Source: Deltaproteobacteria bacterium (GTDB taxonomy: Bacteria; Desulfobacterota; Desulfuromonadia; Desulfuromonadales; BM103). Taken from it: a stretch of DNA of 64,000 bases. Made by a program: the position numbers and the translations under genes. Shown here in pieces: positions 1 through 9,600 of the stretch. The stretch is taken from contig VAUL01000002.1 in the NCBI GenBank assembly GCA_005774545.1, positions 124,001-188,000 of the forward strand, given 5' to 3'. Each line of letters starts with the position of its first letter. Within the stretch, counting starts at the first letter, position 1. The notes under the pieces are model-generated. The model was given only the letters and a program-made list of their open reading frames with translations, did not search any database and was not told where the DNA came from.

Positions 1-1124
1 GTCAGCACGGCCAGGAAGGTGGCCGGCAGCCCGGCGCGATCGGCCATGCCGCCGACCAGCGGGGCTGCTGCGACAAAGCCGATCCGGAACAGCAGCGATT
101 TCAGGGAGAGGGTGCTGGCCCGCTCGCTGCGCCGGCTGCATTGCTGAATGTGCAGGCGCAGCAGCGGCCCCTGCAGCCCGCGCATCAGGGTCAGCAGGAA
201 GTACCAGGCGAATCCCCACACCGCACCGGTGGCGGCCAGTCCGAGGTAGCCGGCGGCGGTCAGGGCCAGGCAGAGCCAGACAACACCGCGCGTCCCCAGT
301 TGGAACTGCGCCCGCGCGCTGAGTATCGAGCCGAGCGAAACCGTCAGGTTGGCCACGGCCCAGATCGGGCCGAACCAGGCGAGCGGCACCCCCTGCTGCT
401 GCATGTAGGGCTGGATCAGCCAGACCGGGAAGAACGAAGCCAGCCCGAGCAGCGCGCCGAACAACAGGGCCCAGCGCAGCGGCGGCGAGTCGCACAGGGC
501 CCGCCGGGCGATGTCGCGGGCCTCCCGCCAGTGGGAGGCGATCGCCTCCGGGCGGTGGACTCCCGGGTCGCGCAGCTGCCGGCAGACCTGCCAGGCAACG
601 AGCCAGACCGCCACCTGCAGGATGAAAGGGAGCAGCGGCAGCCAGGCGTAGAGGACGCCGGCGCCGACCGCCCCCGCCGCTTCGCCGGCCTGTGCCCAGG
701 CGGTCATGCGTCCGTCGTGGTGCAGGTACTCCTCTTCGCGCCCCTGGCTGCGCAGCGTTTCGAAGAGCAGGGCGCTATCGGCGCCGCTGATGAAGGCGTA
801 GGAGATGCCGAGCTGGATTTCGGCCAGCAAAACGGTGGCGAAATTGCCCGCAACCGTATAGGTCGCCCAGCCGGTGACCCCCAGCAGCGAGGCCAACAGC
901 AGGGAAAAGCGGTAGCCGAGACGGTCGCTCAGGTAACCGGAGGGGTACTCCATGACCACCGTGGCCACCGAGAAGATGGCCTGCAGCAGCAGAATGTCGG
1001 CAAGGCTCAGGCCGATCTGATCCTTCCAGAACAGGGTGATGACCGCCATCGGGAAGAGGGCCATCTTGAGGAAGGCGAAAAGGTTGAGGAGCGGAAGGTT
1101 GTCAGAGGGGGTTGTACGAGTCAA
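1..1124 (-). CDS. MFS transporter, 5' part only (3' end lies beyond base 1)
   Basis: Reading the minus strand from a TTG at 1124 gives an unbroken hydrophobic frame running out of the window (about 374 codons seen). It shows several membrane helices and, after the second, the MFS-like stretch MEYPSGYLSDRLGYR, equivalent to the conserved loop 2-3 motif. A cytoplasmic loop (VCRQLRDPGVHRPEAIASHW) sits between the two six-helix halves. An in-frame TGA lies two codons before the TTG, so TTG 1124 is the furthest possible start. The next is ATG 1064, which would cut into helix 1. Neither has a clear ribosome binding site. Substrate cannot be told from sequence. A repeat element directly abuts the 5' end and may have replaced the original promoter. 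Confidence 0.8.
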   Translation of the reverse strand, partial: MTRTTPSDNLPLLNLFAFLKMALFPMAVITLFWKDQIGLSLADILLLQAIFSVATVVMEYPSGYLSDRLGYRFSLLLASLLGVTGWATYTVAGNFATVLLAEIQLGISYAFISGADSALLFETLRSQGREEEYLHHDGRMTAWAQAGEAAGAVGAGVLYAWLPLLPFILQVAVWLVAWQVCRQLRDPGVHRPEAIASHWREARDIARRALCDSPPLRWALLFGALLGLASFFPVWLIQPYMQQQGVPLAWFGPIWAVANLTVSLGSILSARAQFQLGTRGVVWLCLALTAAGYLGLAATGAVWGFAWYFLLTLMRGLQGPLLRLHIQQCSRRSERASTLSLKSLLFRIGFVAAAPLVGGMADRAGLPATFLAVL

Positions 1125-1243
1125 GGCTGATCAAAAATGCCCAGGTGCAAGGCGCCCGAAGGCCAAGGAGTGAGGCGTACCGATCGGTACGCTGCAACGA
1201 CGAGGTCGCGGGCAACGCCGCAGACGGGCGTTTTTCAGCAGCC
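1125..1243. repeat. REP/MITE-like intergenic palindromic repeat
   Basis: The outer ends are an imperfect inverted pair: GGCTGATCAAAAATGCCC at 1125-1142 and GGGCGTTTTTCAGCAGCC at 1226-1243. The centre holds a perfect 18-base palindrome, GCGTACCGATCGGTACGC, at 1175-1192. The element exactly fills the gap between the MFS start and the ferredoxin stop. From memory, very similar intergenic sequences are scattered in Geobacter/Desulfuromonas-type genomes; this was not checked. The folded form could act as a terminator for the ferredoxin gene. Confidence 0.65.
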
Positions 1244-1461
1244 TATGCCCAATAGATGCAGGCTGACGGGCAATTGTCCATCGCCAGTTCGATCTTCGCT
1301 TCCGGGGCGCCGGTGGGGTTGTAGACCTCCGATTTGTGATCGTGGCCGTGAGCATGGCTGTGATGCTCGTCGCCGCACATGCGGAAAACTTCCGGACAGA
1401 TCTGGGTGCACACCTCGCAACCGATGCAGCAGTCGGTATCTACAGCCGGAATCCTGGCCAT
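1243..1461 (-). CDS. Small [4Fe-4S] ferredoxin with a histidine-rich insertion
   Basis: This 72-residue protein starts at ATG 1461, chosen because GAGGGAGG lies just upstream; the frame is open a further 33 bases. Cysteines C12, C15 and C18 plus the cysteine of the C-terminal DNCPSACI motif match a mono-cluster bacterial ferredoxin. C22 is an extra cysteine before a proline. Between the two cluster halves is HHSHAHGHDH, six histidines in ten residues, which is not usual for the family. It is probably a cytoplasmic electron carrier whose partner is unknown. The His run suggests Ni, Zn or Co binding, but that is inference. Neighbours give no functional clue, and the downstream repeat overlaps the stop codon by one base. 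Confidence 0.85.
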   Translation of the reverse strand: MARIPAVDTDCCIGCEVCTQICPEVFRMCGDEHHSHAHGHDHKSEVYNPTGAPEAKIELAMDNCPSACIYWA

Positions 1462-1533
1462 TGGGCAGCCTCCCTCGAAAATCTGCGCAATCATAGCAGG
1501 AATCGCGGCTGAAAACCAGTTATTACTTGGTGT

Positions 1534-1562
1534 TTGCCAATCGTCCCGGACAGATTTATACT
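1534..1562 (+). promoter_or_regulatory. Predicted sigma-70 promoter of the histidine kinase gene
   Basis: TTGCCA at 1534 and TATACT at 1557 are separated by exactly 17 bases. Transcription would begin near 1569, leaving only a few bases before the ATG at 1573. Confidence 0.6.
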
Positions 1563-1572
1563 GGCCGCCATC

Positions 1573-3045
1573 ATGGCGATGAAAACCGGACTGCGCACCG
1601 AAATCGTCATCAGCACCGTCCTTCTGCTGGGTGCGGCGCTGCTGTTTGCCGGTTTTTTGCTGGTCAAACTCACCGAACGCGAACTGCTTGAGGAGCGGCG
1701 GGCCTCCCTGCAGCGGACGGTCCGGCTGATTGCCGCCGCCAGCCCATCGTCAAACGCTCTTTCCACCGTCCTTGTGCCGCTGACCCGCGACGGTGAACTG
1801 GTCGCCTGGCGGCTGTATGCCGCGGATCTCGTCCCCGTCCTCAGTTTTTCCCTGGAATCGGCGCCCCTGCCGGACGATCGGCCCGCCGCCTCCGTTCCAG
1901 ACGGGAGCCTTACGGAAACACTGACCTATTCGTCACTCTGGAACCCGTTCCGTGAGCCTCCTCCCAGCTGGCTCGACTTTACCCTGGCGGCCGGCGATCC
2001 TGCCGGGGGCGTTTTGCAGTTGCGTTTTTCCCTGGCGTCTCTGGTTGCCCAGGTGCACCGCTCCCAGCGGCTGGTCCTGGCCTACGTGGTCCTGTACGGC
2101 ACCGTGTTGAGCGCGTTCGGCATCTTCGTGCTGAACCGCAACGTGGTCGAACCGGTGCGGCGGCTGCGAAGCGCAACCGCCGGCGTTGCGGCCGGCGACC
2201 TGGCCCCGATCGACATGGCCCGCGGCCCTGGTGAGATCAGCGAACTGGCCGAGGATTTCAACAGCATGATCGCTGCCCTGCAGGCCAGCCGTGCCGAGAC
2301 CGCCGCCCACATCCGTTCGCTGGAAGATGCCAATCTGGCCCTGCAGCAGGCCCGCGACGAAGTGGTGCGTGCCGAAAAAATGGCGTCCGTGGGCCATGTG
2401 GCGGCGGGCATGGCCCATGAGATCGGCAACCCGCTCTCCGCGGTGATCGGTTATCTCAACCTGCTGCGCGACGAACTGGCCGACCCCGGCCAACGGGATC
2501 TGGCCGAACGCTCGCTGCTCGAGGCCGGCCGCATCGACCGGCTGGTCAGGGATCTGCTCGATTACGCCTCGCCGGCCCGTTCCACCGGGGAGCCGCTCGA
2601 TCCCCTCGCCGTCCTGCGGGATGCCGTGGCGCTGCTGACCAACCAGGGGGCGCTCGACGCGGTGCGCATCGTTGATCGCGCGCCGGAGCGGCTCGGCCTG
2701 GTGCGCATGGATTACGGCCGTTTCCAACAGGTCTGCGTCAATTTGCTGCTCAATGCCCGCGACGCCATGCCCGGCGGAGGCGAAGTGGTGGTCACCGCGG
2801 AGCGCCGGGACGACATGCTGGTGCTGACCGTCGCCGACAGCGGCGAGGGGATCCTCGGCGAGCACCTCGGAAAAATTTTCGAACCGTTCTTCACGACCAA
2901 GGACCCGGGGAAAGGGCGCGGACTCGGGCTGGCCGTCTGTCAGCGCCTGATTGTCGAGGCCGGCGGCCGGATCGACGTCGAGTCGGAAGCGGGAGCGGGG
3001 AGCCGCTTTCACCTCCGACTGCCGCTGGCCAGCGAGGGGGCCTGA
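1573..3045 (+). CDS. Membrane sensor histidine kinase
   Basis: 490 residues from ATG 1573 (ATG 1579 is equally possible; there is no SD). The order is: an N-terminal membrane helix (about residues 10-32), a periplasmic or extracytoplasmic sensor region of about 140 residues, a second helix ([20 protein letters not shown]), a HAMP linker, a HisKA dimerisation helix with H282 in the H-box [10 protein letters not shown], and an HATPase_c domain with the N box ([10 protein letters not shown]), G1 (DSGEG) and G2 (GKGRGLGL). It should autophosphorylate and pass phosphate to the regulator encoded immediately downstream, since the stop and the next start share one base (TGATG). The signal sensed is unknown. 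The two-helix layout differs from classical PilS, which has six helices and a PAS domain, although the downstream genes are pilus genes. Confidence 0.92.
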   Translation: MAMKTGLRTEIVISTVLLLGAALLFAGFLLVKLTERELLEERRASLQRTVRLIAAASPSSNALSTVLVPLTRDGELVAWRLYAADLVPVLSFSLESAPLPDDRPAASVPDGSLTETLTYSSLWNPFREPPPSWLDFTLAAGDPAGGVLQLRFSLASLVAQVHRSQRLVLAYVVLYGTVLSAFGIFVLNRNVVEPVRRLRSATAGVAAGDLAPIDMARGPGEISELAEDFNSMIAALQASRAETAAHIRSLEDANLALQQARDEVVRAEKMASVGHVAAGMAHEIGNPLSAVIGYLNLLRDELADPGQRDLAERSLLEAGRIDRLVRDLLDYASPARSTGEPLDPLAVLRDAVALLTNQGALDAVRIVDRAPERLGLVRMDYGRFQQVCVNLLLNARDAMPGGGEVVVTAERRDDMLVLTVADSGEGILGEHLGKIFEPFFTTKDPGKGRGLGLAVCQRLIVEAGGRIDVESEAGAGSRFHLRLPLASEGA

Positions 3046-4406
3046 TGGCCAGGTTGAAACGACAGATTCTGGTGATCGACGACGAAGCGGCGCTGCGGCA
3101 CATGCTGCGGCTGGTGCTCGAGCGCGACGGCTACGCGATCACCGAGGCGGCCAGCGGCCGCGAAGGGCTCGACCGCCTGGGCGCGGCCGAATACGATTTC
3201 ATCCTCTGCGACATCCGCATGCCGGAACTTGACGGTCTGGCGTTTCTCGGGGAAAAGGTGCGGCTCGGCCACGGCGGCACGGTGATCATGATGAGTGCCT
3301 ACGGCACCATCGATACGGCCGTGGAGTGCATGAAGCAGGGGGCCTACGACTACGTATCCAAGCCGTTCCGCCCCGACGAAATCCTGCTCACCGTGCGCAA
3401 GGCCGAGGAACGCCTGCAACTGCGCCAGGAAAACGTGCGCCTGCGCGAGGATCTGCAGCGCAGCGGCCGCCCGCAGGGCACGGCGGCCATCGTTCACCGC
3501 AGCGCCGTCATGACCGGACTGCTCGACACGCTTCGCAAGGCTGCGGCAACCTCCGTGCCGGTGCTGGTGCTTGGGGAAACCGGTACCGGCAAGGAGTTGG
3601 TGGCCCGTGCCCTGCACGCCGAAAGCCCGCGCCGCGACCGGCCGTTCCTGGCGGTGAACTGCAGTGCCATTCCGGCGGGGCTGCTGGAGAGCGAACTGTT
3701 CGGCCATGTCCGCGGTGCCTTTACCGGTGCGGATCGCGACCGGACCGGCCTGTTCGGCGCCGCCGAAGGGGGTACCCTGCTGCTCGACGAGATCGGCGAC
3801 CTGCCCCTCGAGTTGCAGCCGAAGCTGTTGCGGGTCCTGCAGGAAGGGGAAGTGCGGCGGGTCGGCGACAGCCGGGCCCAGCCGGTGGATGTGCGGGTGG
3901 TGGCGGCGACCGCCGTCGACCTGCGTCAGGCGGTGGCGCAGGGGCGCTTCCGGGAGGACCTCTTCTATCGACTGGCGGTGGTGACCCTGGAGTTGCCGCC
4001 GCTGCGCCGCAGGCCGGAGGATCTGCTCCCCCTGGTGGAGGCCTTGCTGCCGCGCCTGGCCGCCCGGTTCGGGCGGCCGGTGCCGACGCTGACCGCCGCC
4101 GCGTTGCAGGCGCTCGAAAGGCACCCCTGGCCGGGGAACGTGCGCGAACTGGTCAATGTGCTGGAAAAGACCCTGGTCCTGTGTCGCGAGGAGACGGTCG
4201 ATGCCGGCGATATCCTCATCGGCGCAACCCCTCTGACCAACAGCGATCCGGGAGAGTTGTCGCTGAAGAAGGCCACCGAGGAGCTGGAACGCGACTACAT
4301 CCGGCGCGCTCTGGCCGCGACCGGCGGCAATCGCACCCAGGCGGCCCGGCTGCTGGAGATCAGCCTGCGCAACCTGCTGTACAAGCTCAAGGAATACGGC
4401 GAATAG
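3045..4406 (+). CDS. Sigma-54 dependent response regulator (NtrC/PilR type)
   Basis: 453 residues in three domains. An N-terminal receiver carries acidic DD at 12-13, phospho-acceptor D56 in [10 protein letters not shown] and the conserved K in SKPFRP. A central AAA+ domain has Walker A GETGTGKE, the sigma-54 contact loop GAFTGA and Walker [11 protein letters not shown]-terminal Fis-type helix-turn-helix follows ([18 protein letters not shown]). It is translationally coupled to the kinase gene. Family knowledge says such proteins bind upstream palindromes and open sigma-54 promoters. Here a sigma-54 promoter and a palindrome follow directly, so control of the adjacent minor-pilin operon is a strong inference. 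Confidence 0.95.
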   Translation: MARLKRQILVIDDEAALRHMLRLVLERDGYAITEAASGREGLDRLGAAEYDFILCDIRMPELDGLAFLGEKVRLGHGGTVIMMSAYGTIDTAVECMKQGAYDYVSKPFRPDEILLTVRKAEERLQLRQENVRLREDLQRSGRPQGTAAIVHRSAVMTGLLDTLRKAAATSVPVLVLGETGTGKELVARALHAESPRRDRPFLAVNCSAIPAGLLESELFGHVRGAFTGADRDRTGLFGAAEGGTLLLDEIGDLPLELQPKLLRVLQEGEVRRVGDSRAQPVDVRVVAATAVDLRQAVAQGRFREDLFYRLAVVTLELPPLRRRPEDLLPLVEALLPRLAARFGRPVPTLTAAALQALERHPWPGNVRELVNVLEKTLVLCREETVDAGDILIGATPLTNSDPGELSLKKATEELERDYIRRALAATGGNRTQAARLLEISLRNLLYKLKEYGE

Positions 4407-4425
4407 AGACAATTTGCGGAGCACG

Positions 4426-4442
4426 CATGCAAATTTTGCATG
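4426..4442. promoter_or_regulatory. Candidate upstream activator site for the NtrC-type regulator
   Basis: CATGCAAATTTTGCATG is a perfect 8+1+8 inverted repeat. Its centre lies about 117 bases before the expected transcription start of the sigma-54 promoter at 4525-4540, a normal enhancer distance for this regulator class. Confidence 0.5.
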
Positions 4443-4524
4443 ACAGCGCCCGTCAGCGCCCACCAATTAACTGCTTCTCTACGCGATATCGGTCAGTTAG
4501 CAGTCCTGTCCGGACGAGGCGGCT

Positions 4525-4540
4525 TGGTATGGGAATTGCT
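4525..4540 (+). promoter_or_regulatory. Sigma-54 (-24/-12) promoter of the minor pilin operon
   Basis: TGGTATGGGAATTGCT fits the TGGYRYR-N4-TTGCW consensus at every position, with exactly ten bases between GG and GC. The start would be near 4551, about 35 bases before the pilV-like ATG. rpoN itself is in this window at 34611. Confidence 0.8.
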
Positions 4541-4585
4541 CGAAAAGGGATCGAGGAGAAAGGCCCGCAACGGGCGGAGGAAACG

Positions 4586-5011
4586 ATGCGGAAGAAAATG
4601 ACATCCCAGGCAGGTTTCACCCTGGTCGAACTGCTGATAGCAGTCGTCCTCCTTGCCGTCGGCCTGCTCGGCCTTGCCCAGCTGCAGGTCACGGCGATCC
4701 AGGCCAACTCCCACTCGGAGGGGCTAATTGCAGCCAACGCCTTGGGGCAGGAGATTCTTGAGGAGCTTGTGGCCCGACCCATGGGTGACGCGATCTTTGA
4801 AACAGCGGTCGATGAAGATGACAATGCCGCGCTTCCCGGATTTGAAAATGTGGTCGTCCCCGGGGCTGGCGTCTATCGCGTCCAATACTGGAATGACCCT
4901 AGCTATATGGGGCGCCCCAATCTTAGCCAATTAACAATCCGCATCGTCAATAACACCGAAACCAAGTACCGGGCGGATCTGACGCTGACCACCCTGAAGA
5001 ACTGGAACTGA
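4586..5011 (+). CDS. pilV: Type IV minor pilin, PilV-like
   Basis: 141 residues starting at ATG 4586, five bases after GGAGG. A short charged leader ends in G10, followed by the class III prepilin signal FTLVELLIAVVLLAVGLL with glutamate at mature position 5, so it should be cleaved and methylated by a PilD-type peptidase. The rest is a small periplasmic domain typical of PilV/type IV modification proteins (LQVTAIQANSHSEGLIAANALGQEILE). It is the first gene after the sigma-54 promoter and is followed at 13 bases by a pilW-like gene. Likely role: part of the priming complex at the pilus tip with PilW, PilX and PilY1. Confidence 0.9.
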   Translation: MRKKMTSQAGFTLVELLIAVVLLAVGLLGLAQLQVTAIQANSHSEGLIAANALGQEILEELVARPMGDAIFETAVDEDDNAALPGFENVVVPGAGVYRVQYWNDPSYMGRPNLSQLTIRIVNNTETKYRADLTLTTLKNWN

Positions 5012-5024
5012 CAGGAGCCCGCGC

Positions 5025-6065
5025 ATGTTGCCTACCCGTTACACTGACGTTCTCCGCAGCGTCCTGCGCCGTTCCCGTTCCTGCCGGGGGGTCACCCTCG
5101 TCGAGCTGATGGTGGTGACCGCGATCCTCGGGGTGGTGGTCGGCGCCGTCTACAGCCTGCTGCTCCCGGTACAGAAATCGACCTACACGCAAAGCCGCGT
5201 CGTCGACATGCAGGATACCATGCGCCTGGCCCTCGACCGGATGACCAGGGACGTGCGCATGGCCGGTCTGTTGGTCGGTGGCAACGCGATTACCGGTCCG
5301 GGCGGCGTCGGGGCTCCGACGGCGACGTCTTTCACGATTCGGACTCGTTCGCTTGAGGGGTCGGGCGCGAGAATCGTTTCTACGCGATTTTCTCCGCCTG
5401 CCCTCTATGATCCAGTTGTCACTCCTAACCTTCCTGTTGCGCCGCTACCTCCCGATACTTATAGGGTTGAGCCCCCCATTTTAACTGGTGAGTTTAGTAG
5501 TGGTGAAACGGTTAGGCTTTACGATGCTGTTGTGCCGGAAATTCCTCTCCCAGCAGGTTCTGATTATATATTAACGATCGTCGATGTGGCGGGTAATGAT
5601 GGGGATACCAATAATCAGGCGCGGTTTAATGATAATCTTGTGACTTTTAATCCTAACCTGAATATGGCTGGGATTGATCCCGATGTGGTGCTTTATATGG
5701 TTAAATTATCTGCCCCCCCTCCGCCTGCTCTTCCCAATGATATTCAATTTATTACTTATACATTCAATCCCAACGATAATGACCCGGCTTTGCTTGCCTC
5801 GGGCGGACCGCGTGCAACCCTGAGACGTATCATCAATGGTGTGCTGCCAGGTCAGATCCTTTTCGGTGGCGACCCTCCGCGTGGTGCAGATTTGAGAAAA
5901 ACCTTTGATGTCACTTTTGCTTATCCAAATAACAATCAAGTTGACATTGTTATCACCGGGAGAACCGAAGCTTACAACCCGAATGCTGCTGCTGTCGGCG
6001 ATGGCTTGGCAGATGCCAAGACTAGGATACTGCGTGCTACCGCGGTTATCCGAAATGATCTTTGA
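5025..6065 (+). CDS. pilW: Type IV minor pilin, PilW-like
   Basis: 346 residues. A long 22-residue leader ends RSCRG and is followed by VTLVELMVVTAILGVVVG, a prepilin cleavage and N-methylation signal with E at +5. The large globular domain is poorly conserved, as usual in PilW proteins. From about base 5340-5400 onward the codon use changes abruptly to AT-rich: bases 5581-5640 contain 27 G+C of 60, while the start of the gene is as GC-rich as the genome. The gene therefore looks mosaic. An SD (AGGAG) precedes the ATG. Confidence 0.88.
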   Translation: MLPTRYTDVLRSVLRRSRSCRGVTLVELMVVTAILGVVVGAVYSLLLPVQKSTYTQSRVVDMQDTMRLALDRMTRDVRMAGLLVGGNAITGPGGVGAPTATSFTIRTRSLEGSGARIVSTRFSPPALYDPVVTPNLPVAPLPPDTYRVEPPILTGEFSSGETVRLYDAVVPEIPLPAGSDYILTIVDVAGNDGDTNNQARFNDNLVTFNPNLNMAGIDPDVVLYMVKLSAPPPPALPNDIQFITYTFNPNDNDPALLASGGPRATLRRIINGVLPGQILFGGDPPRGADLRKTFDVTFAYPNNNQVDIVITGRTEAYNPNAAAVGDGLADAKTRILRATAVIRNDL

Positions 6066-6079
6066 TGCGGAGTGATAAT

Positions 6080-6643
6080 ATGTGTGTTTTAACTTTTTTT
6101 GCCAAATTCCAATATAATAAAAGAAATACTCAGCGCGGCATGGCTCTCTTTCTGGCGATAGCGATGTTGTTGTTGCTAAGCATCCTTGGTGCCACAGTGC
6201 TCGATTTGGCTGGTCGTAGCTTGCGTGCTTCAGGACGGATTAATCCAGCAAATCAAGCTTTCTATACTGCCGACCGTGCTATATCAATGGCTCAAAATCA
6301 AATTGTTCAAGACGATCCAGATGCTGCAGACGTTGCAATAGGATTGTCTTGGCGAATTGAGCAATTGGGAGATGCATTGTCTAATATGGAGTCTGGTACG
6401 GTTACTTATATAGGCCCATGTGAGGTTGCTTCTGCGCCGGCTGAAATAGTCAGTGACGATTCAACGTTGACAGGGATAGCGTATCAAATCCAGGCGGTAA
6501 GCTCAGTAGATCTTATCAACCCTGTTCGAATTAATGTTGATGCTGCTTACGTTCTGCCAAAATTTTCGTTTATGAAAAAGAAGCCTGAAGAGTTCGGCGA
6601 CCGAGTTATTTCCCGTTTGGGTGCTGCGGCTGAGGCCCCCTGA
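6080..6643 (+). CDS. pilX: PilX-like minor pilin / pilus assembly protein, low GC
   Basis: 187 residues from ATG 6080, chosen because GGAG lies seven bases upstream; an ATG at 6065 overlapping the pilW stop has no SD. The basic leader NKRNTQRG is followed by MALFLAIAMLLLLSILGATVL, as in PilX. Position +5 is leucine rather than glutamate, so the usual E5 is missing. The remainder has the PilX pattern of residues such as ANQAFYTADRAISMAQNQIV. The gene is AT-rich throughout (6241-6300: 24 G+C of 60; 6301-6360: 26 of 60), unlike pilY1 directly after it. Probable member of the tip complex. Confidence 0.82.
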   Translation: MCVLTFFAKFQYNKRNTQRGMALFLAIAMLLLLSILGATVLDLAGRSLRASGRINPANQAFYTADRAISMAQNQIVQDDPDAADVAIGLSWRIEQLGDALSNMESGTVTYIGPCEVASAPAEIVSDDSTLTGIAYQIQAVSSVDLINPVRINVDAAYVLPKFSFMKKKPEEFGDRVISRLGAAAEAP

Positions 6644-6652
6644 GGAGCGAGT

Positions 6653-9600
6653 ATGAACCCCTTGCGCCCCGTCCTTTCCCTGCCGGCTCTCCTTGCCGGT
6701 CTGCTGTTCGCCGTGCTGCTGTCAACCAGCGCCTTCGCGGCCTCGCTGCCGCCGGACGACTACCTCGGCGACGCGGCCATCTATACCGGGGTCCCGGGGG
6801 AGCGCCCCAAGCCGAACATCCTGCTGATCATCGACACCAGCCAGGCGACCCTGAGCCCCGCCCCCGGCAAGCGCTACAATCCGGCGGATCCCGAGTACAA
6901 TACCGGCACCTATGTCGCCAACCGGATCTACTACAGCGACCAGCAGGGGGATTTCACCCCGAGCAAGGCTTTGGGTGGGAACAGTCCGGTCCTCGTGAGC
7001 GGCGTGTCCTGCGTGGTCAAGGACGGTACCGGCGCCACCGTGCTCGACGTCAAGGCGACGCTGAGCACCTACGGCACCTATTCCGGGTCAGGGGCCGTCG
7101 AGGCTCCCAACCTGAGCAACACCGGCGCCTGCGATACCGCTCCCAACGGCGCGGTCTACGCCACCGGACATTATCTCAACTACACCACGGCGGCGGCCAC
7201 CTCGCCGGCGACCGGGACCTGCGACGGCCGCACCGTAGTCATCAAGCTCGGGGTCTGGCCCGGCGGCGGGGCGTCGCCCAAGCCGAAGAAATACAAGTTG
7301 ATCAGCAACATCGTCGGCTCGTCCGTTGCAGCCCAGCAGCCGGGCGTCGGCGCCGACTGGGAGAAATACTGGACTCTCCTTGCCAAGACCGACACCACGG
7401 CCATTACCCACGAAGTGAATGCCGCCGGCCAGTTCGTTGCCGGCTATACCGGCCGCGACGGCTGGAAGGTCGGCCTCCTCAGCCTCGATCCGGTTCTCAA
7501 GATCACCTGTGTGACCAGCGGCGCAGTCAGAGCCAAACCGATCGGCTACTGGTCCTGGGACCTCTACACCGAGCAGACTTCGGCGACGCCGCAGACCCAG
7601 CGCCAGTCCTTCTACGATGCGCTTGTGCCGGTCATCCAGGGGGCCAGCTCCTCGGTCAACTTCGGCTTCGTCACCTACAACCCCAACAACCAGGGGGCCG
7701 TCATCGGCAAGGACATCCTCTCGCCCACGGCGCCGGCCTCCGAGGTGCAGGCCCTGATCGACAAGCTCCCCAAGATGTCGACCTGCAGCCGGGGTACCGG
7801 CGCCAGCTGGAACGTCTGGACCTGCCCGGACACGATCGCTTCGGGGCCGAACCGCCCGCAGTCGGAGGCGCTCTACGATGCCGGCTACTATTTCAAGGCG
7901 ACCTACAAGAAGACCGACGGCAGCGCGCCCAACAAGCAGAGCATCAACCTCACCAGCCAGGTGCCCAACCCCAACCTGTGCGGCTACAACCACATCATCC
8001 TGTTGACCAACGGCCTCCCCAACAAGGACTCCGGCACCCCCAACCTCGGCGACTGGGACGGCGACAACTACGGTGACGAAACGGTCTACGGCCTCGGCAC
8101 CCACCTGCTCGACGACGTCGCCGCCTACCTGCAGAACCAGGCGGACGTCAACGGCGACGGCAAGACCGGCGACGTCACCACCCACGTGGTGCTGGCCTTC
8201 CAGGCCGAGGATACCCTGCTGCGCAACACCGCCCGGGTCGGCGGCGGCGAATTCTACAACGTCTTCGACACCCAGGGGCTGTCCAACGCCCTGCTCAACA
8301 TCCTCGCCAACATCGTCAAGGAGGCGGACACGGCCTTCGTGGCCCCGGTCGTCCCGGCCAGTTCGACCAACCGGACCCGCAGCGGCGAGCGCGTCTACCT
8401 CGGTCTGTTCAAACCGCAGACCAATGCGACCTGGCAGGGGAACCTCAAGAAGTACAAACTCAGCAGCGAGAACGACCTGCTCGATGTCCATGGCAAGCGT
8501 GCGACCAATGCTGCCGGCGACTTCATCTACTCCCAGTCGTTCTGGGGGACCGGGACGGTTGACGTCAACGGCGTCGCCACGACCGTCATCCGCGCCGCCG
8601 AAGGGGATCGCAACGTGGTTCCCGACACCTACTCACCCAGCTACGACGCCAACGGCAACCCGCTCAGTTTCGATCCCGACGGCGGCGACGGCGGCATCGT
8701 CAACGCCGGCGGGGTCGGCGGCTCCCTGCTGGCCCGCGACCCGTCGACCCGCAAGATCTTCACGGTGGTCGGCAACAGCAAGGTCTACCTGCGCACCAAG
8801 GCGGCCAACGGTGCCGTCTCCTACGGGCTGACGCCGACGCAGCTCGGCTTCGAGGCCGCCGAGACGCTCAAGCGCAGCCAGCTGATCGACTTCCTCTACG
8901 GCTACGATTCCTACGGCACGACCTATGCCGTCGAGGGGCAGGCCGTTGACAAGCGCAAGTGGATGCTCGGCGACATCCTGCACTCGAAGCCGCTGGTGCG
9001 CTCCTACTGGAAGTACAAGGAGGAGCAGGAGAGCACCTGTTACGACGAAAGCAATCCCGGTTCGATGTACGATGCGGCCACCGGCTACGCCAAGTTCAAC
9101 AGCACGGTCATCTACGTTGGTGTCAACGACGGCATGCTGCATGCCTTCAACGACTGCAACGGCTCGGAACTGTGGGCCTTCGTCCCCCCGATCCTGCTCG
9201 ACAAACTGAAGAACCTCCCCGATGGCACCCATGAATTCTACGCAGATTCCTCTCCATCTACCTATGTTTACGACGCCAACGAAAACGGCAACATCGAGGG
9301 GAACGACAAGGTCATCCTGGTCTTCGGCCTGCGCCGCGGCGGCGGCCATGCCTACCTGACGCCGAATACATCGCGCGGCGCCTACTACATGCTCGATGTC
9401 ACTGATCCCCGCAACCCGCAGTATCTCGGCGAGATCAGCAGCAACAACGCCGGTCTCGGCGAAATGGGCGAAACCTGGAGCCAGCCGGTGATCCGCTGGG
9501 TCAAGGACGGTACCATCGCCAAGCTGGCGATGTTCGTCGGGGCGGGCTACGACAACAACGAAGACCGGCGCTGGGGGGCAACCCAGAGCTTCCCGGTTTC

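Noticed and set aside
3326-4585. Upstream extension of the pilV frame through the response regulator gene
   Set aside because: It is out of frame with the regulator and Arg/Gly/Ala-rich; the pilV SD and prepilin leader fix the start at 4586.
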